The position numbers and the translations under genes are program-made. From positions 1 to 14,155 of the forward strand of contig CAZZGL010000032.1 of assembly GCA_964654155.1 (NCBI GenBank): a DNA stretch of 14,155 nucleotides, read 5' to 3'. Positions within the stretch are counted from its first letter, which is position 1, and each line of letters opens with the position of its first letter. The notes under the pieces were generated by a model. It was not told where the DNA came from, searched no databases, and saw only the letters and a program-made list of their open reading frames with translations. The stretch comes from CAG-826 sp964654155 (GTDB taxonomy: Bacteria; Bacillota_I; Bacilli_A; RFN20; CAG-826). Below, piece after piece: positions 1 to 7,597 of the stretch.

Positions 1-12
1 TTTTTTTAAAGT

Positions 13-55
13 AAAAAAGGGCCAGAAACTTTTTTAGTTTCTTAACAGCCCCTTT
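13..55 (-). terminator. Intrinsic terminator of the cyclophilin gene
   Basis: Read on the minus strand, the sequence just after the stop codon forms a two-part stem. The outer part pairs CCCTTT (50-55) with AAAGGG (16-21). The inner part pairs AGTTTCT (36-42) with AGAAACT (24-30) around a five-base loop. A run of T on the minus strand (13-18) follows. This is the expected 3' end of the isomerase transcript. Its arm at 36-51 recurs at 6812-6827. Confidence 0.8.
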
Positions 56-77
56 AATTAACATTTATTGATAGTAT

Positions 78-554
78 TTATTCTATAACATAGGCTTTTG
101 CAATGATAACTCTTGAAAGTGGTCTATCACTTGCGCCGGTTCTAACATTGGCAATTTTATCAACAACATCCATTCCATTTATTACCTTTCCAAATGCCGC
201 ATATTGACCATCAAGATAGGTGCCATCTTTATGCATTATAAAGAATTGGCTACCTCCAGAGTTGTAAGACATAGCTCTAGCCATAGATATAACACCTCTA
301 ACATGAGAAATAGTGTTGTTAATTCCATTAGCTTTAAATTCACCTTCAATTGTGTAACCAGGACCTCCGGTCCCATTTCCAATAGGGCAACCTCCTTGAA
401 TCATAAATCCTTTAATAACTCGATGAAAGGTTAATCCATCATAAAAGCCTTTTTTTACTAAATCAACAAAGTTTTGTGCGGTTTTAGGGGCTTGATTGAA
501 ATCTAATTCAATATCAATATCGCCAAATTCAACAATTTCTAATCTAACTATCAT
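78..554 (-). CDS. Cyclophilin-type peptidyl-prolyl cis-trans isomerase
   Basis: This 158-residue protein is a single-domain cyclophilin that catalyses cis-trans isomerisation of X-Pro peptide bonds during protein folding. Visible family motifs are FHRVI (43-47, with catalytic Arg45), FMIQGG (50-55, with Gln53), GTGGPGY (61-67), GSQFFI (101-106) and LDGQYAAFGKV (115-124 region). The Trp that binds cyclosporin in eukaryotic cyclophilins is replaced by Tyr118, as is common in bacteria. It has no signal peptide or membrane segment, so it should be cytoplasmic. The ATG at 554 is preceded on the minus strand by AAAGGAGA (561-568 region) at good spacing. The gene is divergent from leuS and ends in its own terminator at 13-55. 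It is full length for bacterial PpiB-like proteins. The symbol is left blank because paralogues share these motifs. Confidence 0.95.
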   Translation of the reverse strand: MIVRLEIVEFGDIDIELDFNQAPKTAQNFVDLVKKGFYDGLTFHRVIKGFMIQGGCPIGNGTGGPGYTIEGEFKANGINNTISHVRGVISMARAMSYNSGGSQFFIMHKDGTYLDGQYAAFGKVINGMDVVDKIANVRTGASDRPLSRVIIAKAYVIE

Positions 555-610
555 TTTAAATCTCCTTTTGAATATTATAACGGATTAGTGTATTAATTAA
601 TAGAATTTCA

Positions 611-639
611 TTGACTTAAAATTAAAAAGATTAGATAAT
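611..639 (+). promoter_or_regulatory. Sigma-A type promoter of the T-box/leuS transcript
   Basis: The -35 TTGACT (611-616) and the -10 GATAAT (634-639) are separated by exactly 17 bases. The predicted start near 646 lies just before the first helix of the T-box leader, which supports the call. Confidence 0.75.
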
Positions 640-645
640 ATAAAA

Positions 646-848
646 GGAATTAGGAAATATTGATAGACGATTCTATAAAGAGAGCTATGGTTTGGTGAAA
701 TATAGTTAGATAGTTTATTAGTCTCACTCCATATATATTTCTCGTTATCTGCGTTAAAGATATAATTAAGGTGTATGAAGCATTTCATAAACTAAGGTGG
801 TACCGCGCGACTGCGTCCTTAGAACAGAAAGTGCTTTTTTTATTTTTT
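646..848 (+). promoter_or_regulatory. Leucine T-box riboswitch leader of leuS
   Basis: T-box leaders sense uncharged tRNA and let transcription continue into aminoacyl-tRNA synthetase genes. Stem I elements are visible: a basal helix GAAATAT (654-660) with ATATTTC (735-741), the AGAGAG element (679-684), and the GGTTTGGTGAAA distal loop element (689-700). A specifier loop starts around 721 with CTC (723-725), a leucine codon followed by a purine. The conserved T-box AGGTGGTACCGCG is at 795-807. Its bulge TGGT (798-801) would pair with the ACCA end of tRNA-Leu. The leader ends in a terminator. The CTC codon and the downstream leuS agree. A second CTC at 727-729 is a less likely specifier. Confidence 0.95.
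778..848 (+). terminator. Regulated terminator of the leuS T-box
   Basis: CTAAGG (792-797) pairs perfectly with CCTTAG (817-822). An outer helix pairs AAGCATTTC (778-786) with GAAAGTGCTT (827-836), using one G-U pair and one bulge. The T-tracts at 835-841 and 843-848 follow. The 5' arm overlaps the T-box sequence, so this helix and the antiterminator exclude each other. The leuS ribosome site starts at 849, directly after the T-tract. Confidence 0.85.
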
Positions 849-863
849 AGGAGGATAAAAACT

Positions 864-3266
864 ATGGGTTATGATCATTTAGTAGTTGAAAAAAAGTGGC
901 AAAAAGTATGGGAAGAGAGAAAACTTTATAAAACTGATGTTTATGATTTCTCAAAGCCTAAATATTATATTTTAGATATGTTTCCATATCCATCAGGACA
1001 AGGATTACATGTTGGTCATCCTGAAGGATATACCGCGACTGATGTTTTAGCAAGAATGAAGAGAATGCAAGGATTCAATGTTTTACATCCGATGGGTTGG
1101 GATGCATTTGGATTACCTGCAGAACAATACGCAATTAAGACTAATCAACATCCAGGTACATTTACTTATCAAAACATTGATAATTTCCGTAAACAAATTA
1201 AAATGTTAGGGTTTTCTTATGACTGGGATCGTGAGATAGCTACAACAGATCAAGATTATTATCATTGGACACAATGGATATTCTTAAATCTTTATGAACA
1301 TGATTTAGCATATGTTTCTTATAAACCGGTTAACTTCTGTCCTGAACTAGGTACAGTTTTAGCAAATGAAGAAGTAATTGACGGCAAAAGTGAAGTTGGT
1401 GGATTCCCAGTTATTCGTAAACCGATGCGTCAATGGATGCTTAAAATCACCGCCTATGCTGATAGGTTATTAGAAGATTTAGAAGGCTTAGATTGGCCTA
1501 CCTCCACACTTGAAATGCAACGTAACTGGATTGGAGCATCAAAAGGTGCAATTGTGAGATTTAATATTATTAATAGTGAAAAATACTTTGAAGTATTTAC
1601 GACTCGAGTTGACACTCTTTTTGGTTGTTCTTATTGCTGCTTAGCACCAGAGCATCCATTAGTGGACTCTATTGTTAGTAATGAACAAAAAGAAGCGGTC
1701 GAATCTTATAAACAAAGATGCGCCTCTAAGAGCGATTTAGAAAGAACTGAATTGAATAAAGATAAAACTGGTGTATTTACTGGAGCTTACGCGATTAATC
1801 CAATTAATGGAGAAAGAGTTCCTATTTGGGTTGCGGATTATGTTTTAGCAAGTTATGGTACTGGTGCGGTTATGGCAGTTCCTGCTCACGATGATCGTGA
1901 TTACGAATTTGCTAAGAAATATGATTTACCAATTCATCAAGTATTAGACGGTGATGTTTCATCTAATGCATTTACCGGTGATAGTAAACATATAAATTCA
2001 TCATTCATTAATGGATTATATATTGCTGAAGCAAAAGAAAAAGTAATTGAATATCTTGAAACCATAAAAGCGGGTTATAGCAAGAAAAACTATAAGTTAA
2101 GAGATTGGTTGTTCTCAAGACAACGTTATTGGGGTGAACCAATACCAGTATTACATAAAAAAGATGGCACAATTGTTCCAGTAAGTAAGGATTCATTACC
2201 ACTTGTTTTACCTGAATTAAAAGAATATAAACCTTCAGGTACAGGAGAATCACCATTAATTCATGCGACTGAATGGTTGAATGTAAATGTTGATGGTGAA
2301 GAATATACTCGTGAAACAAATACAATGCCTCAATGGGCGGGTTCTTGTTGGTATTATATTAGATACATTGATCCTCATAATAAAAATGCAATCGCAGATA
2401 AAAAATTATTGGACCACTGGTTACCTGTAGACCTTTATGTAGGTGGAGCAGAACATGCTGTACTTCATTTATTGTATGCTAGATTCTGGCATAAATTCTT
2501 ATATGATATTGGAGTAGTTTCTTGTAAAGAACCATTTAAAAAGTTATATCACCAAGGAATGATTTTAGGTGAAAATGGCGAAAAGATGTCTAAATCTAGA
2601 GGAAATGTCGTTAATCCAGATGAAGTAGTTTATAAATATGGTGCGGATACTTTAAGAATGTACGAAATGTTTATGGGACCATTAGAAGCGTCTCTTCCAT
2701 GGAGCAATTCGGGATTAGATGGTACAAGGCGTTTCTTAGATCGCGTTTATCGATTATTTAGTGAAGAACCATTTATTTCTAAGATTAGTGATGTTAATGA
2801 CGGAAGCTTAGATTATGCATATAACGCAATGATTAAAAAAGTTACTGAAGATTTTGAAAATTTACAATTTAATACCGCAATTTCGGCAATGATGATTTTT
2901 ATTAACGAAGTGTACAAAGCAAACAGTATTTATAAAGGATATTTAGAAGGATTCTTAAAACCATTCGCGTGTATTGCTCCTCATTTAGGTGAAGAAATAT
3001 GGGCACTTATGGGTCATGATAATGTTATTGATTATGAACCATGGCCAACATTTGATGAAAGCAAGTTAGTTAAACAAGAAGTGCAAATGGCTATTCAAGT
3101 TAATGGAAAATTAAGATCGACAATTAATATTCATTTAGATGCCACTCAAGAAGAAGTGGAAAATCTTTCCTTGAAAGATCCAACTGTTATACGCCATTTA
3201 GAAGGTAAAACAATAAGAAAGATTATTGTTGTAAAAAACAAAATTTGCAATATTGTCGCTAATTAA
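864..3266 (+). CDS. leuS: Leucyl-tRNA synthetase
   Basis: This class Ia synthetase charges tRNA-Leu with leucine using ATP, in the cytoplasm. The 800-residue length matches bacterial LeuS. The HIGH signature is HVGH (49-52), within a PYPSGQGLHVGH context, and the KMSKS loop is at 574-578. The CP1 editing domain carries the threonine-rich TTRVDTLFG (from 246) and GTGAVMAVPAHDDRD (332-346). The family usually has TTRPDTLFG, so Val replaces Pro here. The C-terminal anticodon-binding and LeuS C-terminal domains are present up to the end. The start is ATG 864, nine bases after AGGAGG (849-854). An in-frame GTG at 771 would translate the T-box terminator and is not a real start. Expression should be induced by leucine shortage through the T-box leader. 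It is a clear orthologue. Confidence 0.98.
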   Translation: MGYDHLVVEKKWQKVWEERKLYKTDVYDFSKPKYYILDMFPYPSGQGLHVGHPEGYTATDVLARMKRMQGFNVLHPMGWDAFGLPAEQYAIKTNQHPGTFTYQNIDNFRKQIKMLGFSYDWDREIATTDQDYYHWTQWIFLNLYEHDLAYVSYKPVNFCPELGTVLANEEVIDGKSEVGGFPVIRKPMRQWMLKITAYADRLLEDLEGLDWPTSTLEMQRNWIGASKGAIVRFNIINSEKYFEVFTTRVDTLFGCSYCCLAPEHPLVDSIVSNEQKEAVESYKQRCASKSDLERTELNKDKTGVFTGAYAINPINGERVPIWVADYVLASYGTGAVMAVPAHDDRDYEFAKKYDLPIHQVLDGDVSSNAFTGDSKHINSSFINGLYIAEAKEKVIEYLETIKAGYSKKNYKLRDWLFSRQRYWGEPIPVLHKKDGTIVPVSKDSLPLVLPELKEYKPSGTGESPLIHATEWLNVNVDGEEYTRETNTMPQWAGSCWYYIRYIDPHNKNAIADKKLLDHWLPVDLYVGGAEHAVLHLLYARFWHKFLYDIGVVSCKEPFKKLYHQGMILGENGEKMSKSRGNVVNPDEVVYKYGADTLRMYEMFMGPLEASLPWSNSGLDGTRRFLDRVYRLFSEEPFISKISDVNDGSLDYAYNAMIKKVTEDFENLQFNTAISAMMIFINEVYKANSIYKGYLEGFLKPFACIAPHLGEEIWALMGHDNVIDYEPWPTFDESKLVKQEVQMAIQVNGKLRSTINIHLDATQEEVENLSLKDPTVIRHLEGKTIRKIIVVKNKICNIVAN

Positions 3267-3286
3267 TGACAAAATCAATCATATTT

Positions 3287-3318
3287 AATCATCCATAATG
3301 TTTATGGGTGATTTTTTT
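3287..3318 (+). terminator. leuS terminator overlapping the next ribosome site
   Basis: AATCATCCATAA (3287-3298) pairs along 12 positions with TTATGGGTGATT (3302-3313), with one G-U pair and a three-base loop. A T run continues to 3318. The ATG of the next gene follows at 3319, and that gene's only ribosome-site-like bases (GGGTG, 3306-3310) lie in the 3' arm. The hairpin could act as terminator, translation-blocking structure, or both. Confidence 0.8.
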
Positions 3319-3510
3319 ATGATTCAAGTGCAAGTTTTTGATGAAGAAAATGAAAGTGATTTGGTTTATGAAGTTAATAAGTTTTTAAAAACAATCGATG
3401 ATAATTTATTACTTGATATTAAATATTCAATATCGACTTTTGTAACTGCTTCTAATGAACAAGTTTATTGTTATAGTGCTTTAATCGTTTATAAAGTTGT
3501 GGTAAAATAA
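3319..3510 (+). CDS. Cse60-like small protein (sporulation protein family)
   Basis: This 63-residue protein begins MIQVQVFDEENESDL and contains LDIKYSISTF and EQVYCYSALIVY. Both the pattern and the length match the Cse60 family, named from a small sigma-E-dependent sporulation protein of Bacillus whose biochemical role is unknown. It has no signal peptide, membrane helix or catalytic motif. I chose ATG 3319 because homology begins at this residue. The in-frame ATG at 3298 lies in the terminator loop and lacks a ribosome site. Translation from 3319 would use GGGTG inside the hairpin stem. No separate promoter was found between leuS and this gene, so it is probably read from leuS. Its presence need not mean that the organism sporulates, since the family also occurs in non-sporulating relatives (my recollection). 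The family call is from memory and fairly sure. Confidence 0.75.
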   Translation: MIQVQVFDEENESDLVYEVNKFLKTIDDNLLLDIKYSISTFVTASNEQVYCYSALIVYKVVVK

Positions 3511-3596
3511 TCGTGTATCTTTTAAAGGAAATATGATTGTTTAAAAAAAGATATTAATTATTTTTATTAAAGATTTATTCGTAGGAGATGAAGTTT

Positions 3597-5747
3597 ATGG
3601 AAATTAATAAAGTATTAGCAAATGAGTTTAGTATTAGCGTAGAACAAGTGAATTCTGTATTGACATTGCTTGAGGAAGGAAATACTATTCCATTTATTGC
3701 TCGTTATCGTAAAGAAGTAACCGGCGGTTTAGATGATGAACTATTAAGAGATTTAAATGATCGTTTAACATATCTTTTAAATCTTGAAGATCGTCGTAAA
3801 ACGATTTTAAAATCAATTGAAGAACAAGGGAAGCTAACTCCTGAATTAGAAGCGCAAATAAATGATGCCAAAACAATGACAGAACTTGAGGATTTGTATC
3901 GTCCTTATAAGCCTAAAAAGAAAACAAGAGCTAGTATTGCTAAAGAAAAAGGACTTGAACCTCTTGCTAATTTTATTTTAGAACAAGATGCATCTAAATA
4001 TTCTTTACTAGATTTCGCAAGCACATTTATTTCTGAAGAAAAGAAGGTTAATAGTGCTGAGGAAGCAATTGCGGGAGCTCAAGATATCATTGCAGAAATG
4101 ATTTCAGATGATCCGGATTATCGTCGTTATGCTAGATTTTTATTTGAAACATTTGGAAAGATTATCACAAAAGAAAATATTAGAGATGAAAAAGGTATCT
4201 TTGATATGTATAAAGATTACCAAGAGTCAATTAATAAAATTGCTTCTCATAGAGTCTTAGCAATTAATCGTGGGGAAGCTCAAAAAGCTTTAAAAGTTTC
4301 TTTAGAGGTACCTGATGAAGATATTATTCGTCATATTTCTAAAAAAATTATTAAGAATGATTCTCCATTTGCTGATAATTTGAATTTTGCTATTGAAGAT
4401 GGTTATAGAAGATTAATTAGACCTTCTTTAGAAACAGAAATTAGAAATGCTTTAACTGAAAAAGCTGAAGAGGCATCGATGGTTGTTTTTAAAGAAAACT
4501 TAGAACAAGTTTTATTAGTAGCGCCGATTAAAGGTAAAGTTGTTATTGGATATGACCCAGGATACGCTCACGGATGTAAGATTGCCGTTGTTGATGCTAC
4601 TGGTAAAGTTTTGGATACCACCGTTATTTATCCAACTCCACCACGTAATCAAATTGATTCCGCAAAAGCTATTTTGGGTAAATTAATTGTTAAACATAAC
4701 GCTGATATTATTGCGATTGGTAATGGTACTGCAAGTAGAGAATCGGAAGTCTTTGTCCGTGATTTATTAAATGAACTTCAATTGAAACATCCATGCTCAT
4801 TTGTAATTGTTAATGAGGCTGGTGCTTCAATTTATAGTGCGTCTAAACTTGCCGCAAAAGAATTTCCTGATTATGATGCTAATTTAAGAAGTGCGGTTAG
4901 TATTGCAAGACGTTTACAAGATCCTCTTGCTGAGTTAGTTAAAATTACTCCTGAATCAATAGGTGTAGGTCAATATCAACATGATATGAATCAAAAACGC
5001 TTAAAAGAAGTTTTAGGTGGGGTTGTTGAGTATTGTGTTAACAATGTTGGTGTTGATGTTAATAGTGCCTCTCCTTCATTACTTGAATATGTTTCTGGTG
5101 TTTCTTCATCTATTGCCGCGAATATTGTTGCTTATAGAGAAGAAAATGGTGAATTTAAGTCACGGGCTGATTTGCTTTCTGTACCAAAATTAGGACCAAA
5201 AGCCTATGAACAATGTGCAGGTTTCTTAAGAGTTAGAGATGGAAATCCGTTAGATAATACTGGAGTTCACCCAGAATCATATGATATCGCTGAGAGTTTA
5301 TTAAAACATTTAGGATTTACTTTAAAAGATATCAATAATAATGATTTAAAAGATGCCTTAGAACATTTAGATGATTTGTCTTCTTTAGCAGAAAAACTTA
5401 ATGTTGGTGAACCGACTTTAAAAGATATTATTGAAGAGCTTAAAAAGCCAGGTCGTGATCCTCGTGATGAAGCAGAAGGACCAATTCTTAGAAGTGATGT
5501 CATGGCTATTGAAGATTTAAAAGAAGGCATGATATTAAAAGGAACAGTTAGAAATATTATGGACTTTGGTGTCTTTGTTGATATTGGTGTTCATCAAGAT
5601 GGATTAGTTCATATTTCTGAATTAGCGGATCGTTTTGTTAAACATCCTCTTGACATTGTAAGTGTTAATGACATTGTTACTGTAAAGGTTATTGGTGTCG
5701 ATGTAACAAAGCATCGGATATCTTTATCTATTAAGCAAGCAAAATAA
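3597..5747 (+). CDS. tex: Tex family RNA-binding transcription accessory protein
   Basis: This 716-residue protein has the complete Tex layout. The N-terminal helical Tex domain carries IPFIARYRKEVTGGLDD and, further on, LEDLYRPYKPKKKTRA and IAKEKGLEPLA. A YqgF/RuvX-like RNase H fold starts with GYDPGYAHGCKIAVVD (about 318-333). Helix-hairpin-helix segments are at roughly 488-560, and a C-terminal S1 RNA-binding domain spans about 643-715 (GMILKGTVRNIMDFGVFVDIG). Tex binds nucleic acids and associates with transcription; Spt6 is the eukaryotic counterpart. The AGGAG at 3583-3587 touches an ATG at 3588, leaving no spacing, so the in-frame ATG at 3597 (nine-base spacing) is the better start. 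The protein should be cytoplasmic. It follows the Cse60-like gene with an 86-base gap and no convincing promoter. Family assignment is secure; the precise cellular role is not established from sequence. Confidence 0.95.
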   Translation: MEINKVLANEFSISVEQVNSVLTLLEEGNTIPFIARYRKEVTGGLDDELLRDLNDRLTYLLNLEDRRKTILKSIEEQGKLTPELEAQINDAKTMTELEDLYRPYKPKKKTRASIAKEKGLEPLANFILEQDASKYSLLDFASTFISEEKKVNSAEEAIAGAQDIIAEMISDDPDYRRYARFLFETFGKIITKENIRDEKGIFDMYKDYQESINKIASHRVLAINRGEAQKALKVSLEVPDEDIIRHISKKIIKNDSPFADNLNFAIEDGYRRLIRPSLETEIRNALTEKAEEASMVVFKENLEQVLLVAPIKGKVVIGYDPGYAHGCKIAVVDATGKVLDTTVIYPTPPRNQIDSAKAILGKLIVKHNADIIAIGNGTASRESEVFVRDLLNELQLKHPCSFVIVNEAGASIYSASKLAAKEFPDYDANLRSAVSIARRLQDPLAELVKITPESIGVGQYQHDMNQKRLKEVLGGVVEYCVNNVGVDVNSASPSLLEYVSGVSSSIAANIVAYREENGEFKSRADLLSVPKLGPKAYEQCAGFLRVRDGNPLDNTGVHPESYDIAESLLKHLGFTLKDINNNDLKDALEHLDDLSSLAEKLNVGEPTLKDIIEELKKPGRDPRDEAEGPILRSDVMAIEDLKEGMILKGTVRNIMDFGVFVDIGVHQDGLVHISELADRFVKHPLDIVSVNDIVTVKVIGVDVTKHRISLSIKQAK

Positions 5748-5781
5748 GAATTATATAGATAATATTACAAACAACTAATAT

Positions 5782-5815
5782 AGTGAATCTGGTTTTAAGG
5801 ATTCACTTTGTTGTT
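5782..5815 (+). terminator. Terminator-like hairpin after tex
   Basis: AGTGAATC (5782-5789) and GATTCACT (5800-5807) form an 8-bp stem with a ten-base loop, followed by the interrupted T-rich TTGTTGTT. Flanking AACAA (about 5770) and TTGTT can extend the pairing. The T-tract is imperfect, so termination may be partial. The AAGGAGG of the transporter gene begins at 5821. Confidence 0.65.
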
Positions 5816-5835
5816 AATGTAAGGAGGTAATACTA

Positions 5836-6705
5836 ATGCTTTGGCTAGTTGCATCATTTATGTCCGCGCTTTTTGCGGGTATAACTTCTATATTTGCTAA
5901 ATGTGGTATTAAAAAAACTGATTCTGATTTAGTAACTGCAGTACGAACGGTTGTTGTATTTCTATTTTCTTTAATAATGGTATTAGTGGCCAATTCATTT
6001 ATAACTGTTAAAGATATTGAAATTAAAACATGGATTTTTTTGATTTTATCAGGAATTGCAACCGGAATATCTTGGATTTGCTATTATAAAGCTCTTTCTC
6101 TAGGCGATGTAAATAAAGTAATACCAATTGATAAATCAAGTACGATAATTACAATATTATTAGCAATTATATTCTTTCATGAAACATCCAATATAGTTAT
6201 TAAATTAGTAGCGACATTATTATTATCGATTGGGATTTATTTGATGATAGAAAAAAAGCAAGATGATCAAAATAAAAAGAAAAATAAAAAATGGATGATA
6301 TATGCTTTTTTATCAGCGGTTTTTGCATCATTAACATCGATATTTGCTAAGGTAGGTATTGATGGTGTTGAATCAAATTTAGGAACAGCAATTAGAACTA
6401 TGGTAGTTCTGTTTATATCATGGGGAATTGTTTTTGCAAAAGGAAAACAAAAAGATATTAAAAGCATTCAAAAAAAGGACTGGTTATTTATTTGCCTATC
6501 AGGAGTAGCTACTGGAATATCATGGTTATGTTATTATTACGCATTACAAAAAGGTGTTGTCAGTGTCGTAGTTTCAATCGATAAGCTTAGTATTGTTATA
6601 ACGATACTATTTTCCTATTTTATTTTAAAAGAAAAGCTTTCTTTAAAAGCCGCAATTGGGTTGATATTGATGGTTATTGGTATTTTATTAATGGTAATTT
6701 ATTAA
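5836..6705 (+). CDS. EamA/DMT-superfamily transporter (two EamA repeats)
   Basis: This 289-residue, very hydrophobic protein has about ten predicted transmembrane helices in two five-helix EamA units. A charged, presumably cytoplasmic linker (about 136-150, rich in K, D, Q and N) joins them. The drug/metabolite transporter superfamily exports or takes up small metabolites; the substrate cannot be read from the sequence. The two halves are strikingly alike. LSGIATGISWICYYKAL (71-87) and LSGVATGISWLCYYYAL (221-237) agree at 14 of 17 positions, 150 residues apart. Each half also starts with a SIFAK.GI motif and contains IDK followed by IxITIL. A strong ribosome site AAGGAGG (5821-5827) precedes ATG 5836. 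The gene follows a weak terminator after tex and has no obvious promoter of its own. Family is sure; substrate is unknown. Confidence 0.9.
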   Translation: MLWLVASFMSALFAGITSIFAKCGIKKTDSDLVTAVRTVVVFLFSLIMVLVANSFITVKDIEIKTWIFLILSGIATGISWICYYKALSLGDVNKVIPIDKSSTIITILLAIIFFHETSNIVIKLVATLLLSIGIYLMIEKKQDDQNKKKNKKWMIYAFLSAVFASLTSIFAKVGIDGVESNLGTAIRTMVVLFISWGIVFAKGKQKDIKSIQKKDWLFICLSGVATGISWLCYYYALQKGVVSVVVSIDKLSIVITILFSYFILKEKLSLKAAIGLILMVIGILLMVIY

Positions 6706-6739
6706 ATATTTCAACATTTAAATATGGCATTACTGTATA

Positions 6740-6755
6740 TTTATTTATAAATAAA
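6740..6755. repeat. 16-bp perfect A/T palindrome after the transporter
   Basis: TTTATTTATAAATAAA is fully self-complementary. A T run at 6763-6768 lies a few bases on, so it may be a weak terminator for the transporter gene. It contains no G or C, so the hairpin would be unstable and chance is possible. Confidence 0.35.
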
Positions 6756-6790
6756 CTTTCTTATTTTTTCCTTCATCGCCAGAAGACAGG

Positions 6791-6827
6791 ATTTATAGCA
6801 CAATTATAAATGGGCTGTTAAGAAACT
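6791..6827 (+). repeat. Hairpin plus second copy of a 16-nt motif
   Basis: ATTTATA (6791-6797) pairs with TATAAAT (6805-6811) around a seven-base loop. It is followed at once by GGGCTGTTAAGAAACT (6812-6827), which matches the minus strand of 36-51 exactly at all 16 positions. There the motif is part of the cyclophilin terminator. Here it has no matching second arm or T-tract. I do not recognise a known riboswitch. The 6706-6978 gap contains no supported gene. Confidence 0.45.
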
Positions 6828-6873
6828 TAAATATTAGTAAATGTTTATTTAGAAAGAAAAAGTATTTATAAGA

Positions 6874-6902
6874 TTGCTTTGCAGTGTGGAAAGTAGTTTA
6901 AT
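6874..6902 (+). promoter_or_regulatory. Possible promoter of the flavodoxin-fold oxidoreductase gene
   Basis: TTGCTT (6874-6879) and TTTAAT (6897-6902) are separated by 17 bases. The -35 is poor beyond TTG, and the -10 matches at five of six positions. This would give a leader of about 70 bases. Confidence 0.4.
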
Positions 6903-6978
6903 ATTTCTTTTGCTGAGAGATTGTTATTTAATTAATAACATATACAAAAATAAGTTGTTTTATCTGGAGGTACCTTAT

Positions 6979-7557
6979 ATGAAAAAATTAGTATATATTG
7001 ATGCATGTATAAGAGATGAAGATTCAAGAACAAAAAGAATTGCTTCACCTATTATTAAAGAATTAAAAAGAAAATATGATGTTATTACTTTTGTTATTAA
7101 TGATTTGAATTTAAGTATTATTCAAAAAGAATTAATTAATAAAAGATTAAATGGTGATATTCCAAGTTATATTATAAGCTGGGCGGAAACAATAAGAGAT
7201 GCTGAAAGAATTGTTATTTCCGCTCCATTTTGGGATATGTCAATTCCTTCTTCCTTAAAAGTATTTATTGAACTTTGCTCAATTCTTAATATTACATTTA
7301 GATCAAATAGTAAAACTTGTTATGGTAATTGTAAATCTGAAAAATTACTATATATTACAACAAGAGGAATGGATATTACAACAAGAGATAAATTAGATCA
7401 AGGTACTTCGTATTTTGAAGCCTTATCTTATCTTTGGGGGTTAGGAGAAGTTTTAGTTGTATCCGCACAAAATATGGATTATGTTTCATCAATAGAAATT
7501 GAAAATAAAATTAATAAAGCAATAGAAGATGGATTAAATATATGTAAAGAATTTTAA
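6979..7557 (+). CDS. Flavodoxin-fold NAD(P)H-dependent oxidoreductase (azoreductase-like)
   Basis: This 192-residue protein has a flavodoxin-like fold of the NAD(P)H quinone reductase/azoreductase (Flavodoxin_2) type. Such enzymes bind FMN and pass two electrons from NAD(P)H to quinones, azo compounds or similar acceptors. A beta strand leads into an N-terminal phosphate-binding stretch, YIDACIRDEDSRTKR (6-20). The FMN-contacting loop APFWDMSIPSSLKVFIE (82-98) is typical, and YITTRG (125-130) is the later flavin loop. There is no signal peptide. ATG 6979 is chosen because TGGAGG (6965-6970) sits eight bases upstream and the fold starts here. A longer in-frame reading from 6874 would add 35 unrelated residues across the predicted promoter. 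The gene appears to stand alone between the transporter and murC. The physiological acceptor is unknown. Confidence 0.85.
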   Translation: MKKLVYIDACIRDEDSRTKRIASPIIKELKRKYDVITFVINDLNLSIIQKELINKRLNGDIPSYIISWAETIRDAERIVISAPFWDMSIPSSLKVFIELCSILNITFRSNSKTCYGNCKSEKLLYITTRGMDITTRDKLDQGTSYFEALSYLWGLGEVLVVSAQNMDYVSSIEIENKINKAIEDGLNICKEF

Positions 7558-7567
7558 TGATATTTAT

Positions 7568-7597
7568 TTCAAATTCGACATTGTTTTTATCTATAAT
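7568..7597 (+). promoter_or_regulatory. Possible promoter upstream of murC
   Basis: The -10 is a perfect TATAAT (7592-7597). TTCAAA (7568-7573) is an acceptable -35 at 18 bases. It would give a leader of about 245 bases before murC. The 7558-7850 gap holds no other supported feature; I found no known riboswitch signature in it. Confidence 0.4.

Noticed and set aside
574..579. TATAAT on the minus strand as the cyclophilin -10 box
   Set aside because: The implied start (about 567) would fall inside the ribosome site, and no -35 is present at 17 bases.
597..788. 63-residue minus-strand reading frame
   Set aside because: It lies antisense to the T-box leader, has no family resemblance, and is explained by the RNA element.
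771..863. N-terminal extension of leuS from GTG 771
   Set aside because: It translates the T-box sequence and terminator and adds 31 residues with no LeuS similarity. ATG 864 has a perfect AGGAGG.
3511..3590. Terminator and promoter between cse60 and tex
   Set aside because: TATCTTTT and AAAAGATA can pair only across a long A/T loop, and no -35/-10 pair with proper spacing was found.
6910..6925. TPP riboswitch suggested by CTGAGA
   Set aside because: None of the other conserved TPP elements follow, and the downstream gene is not thiamine-related.
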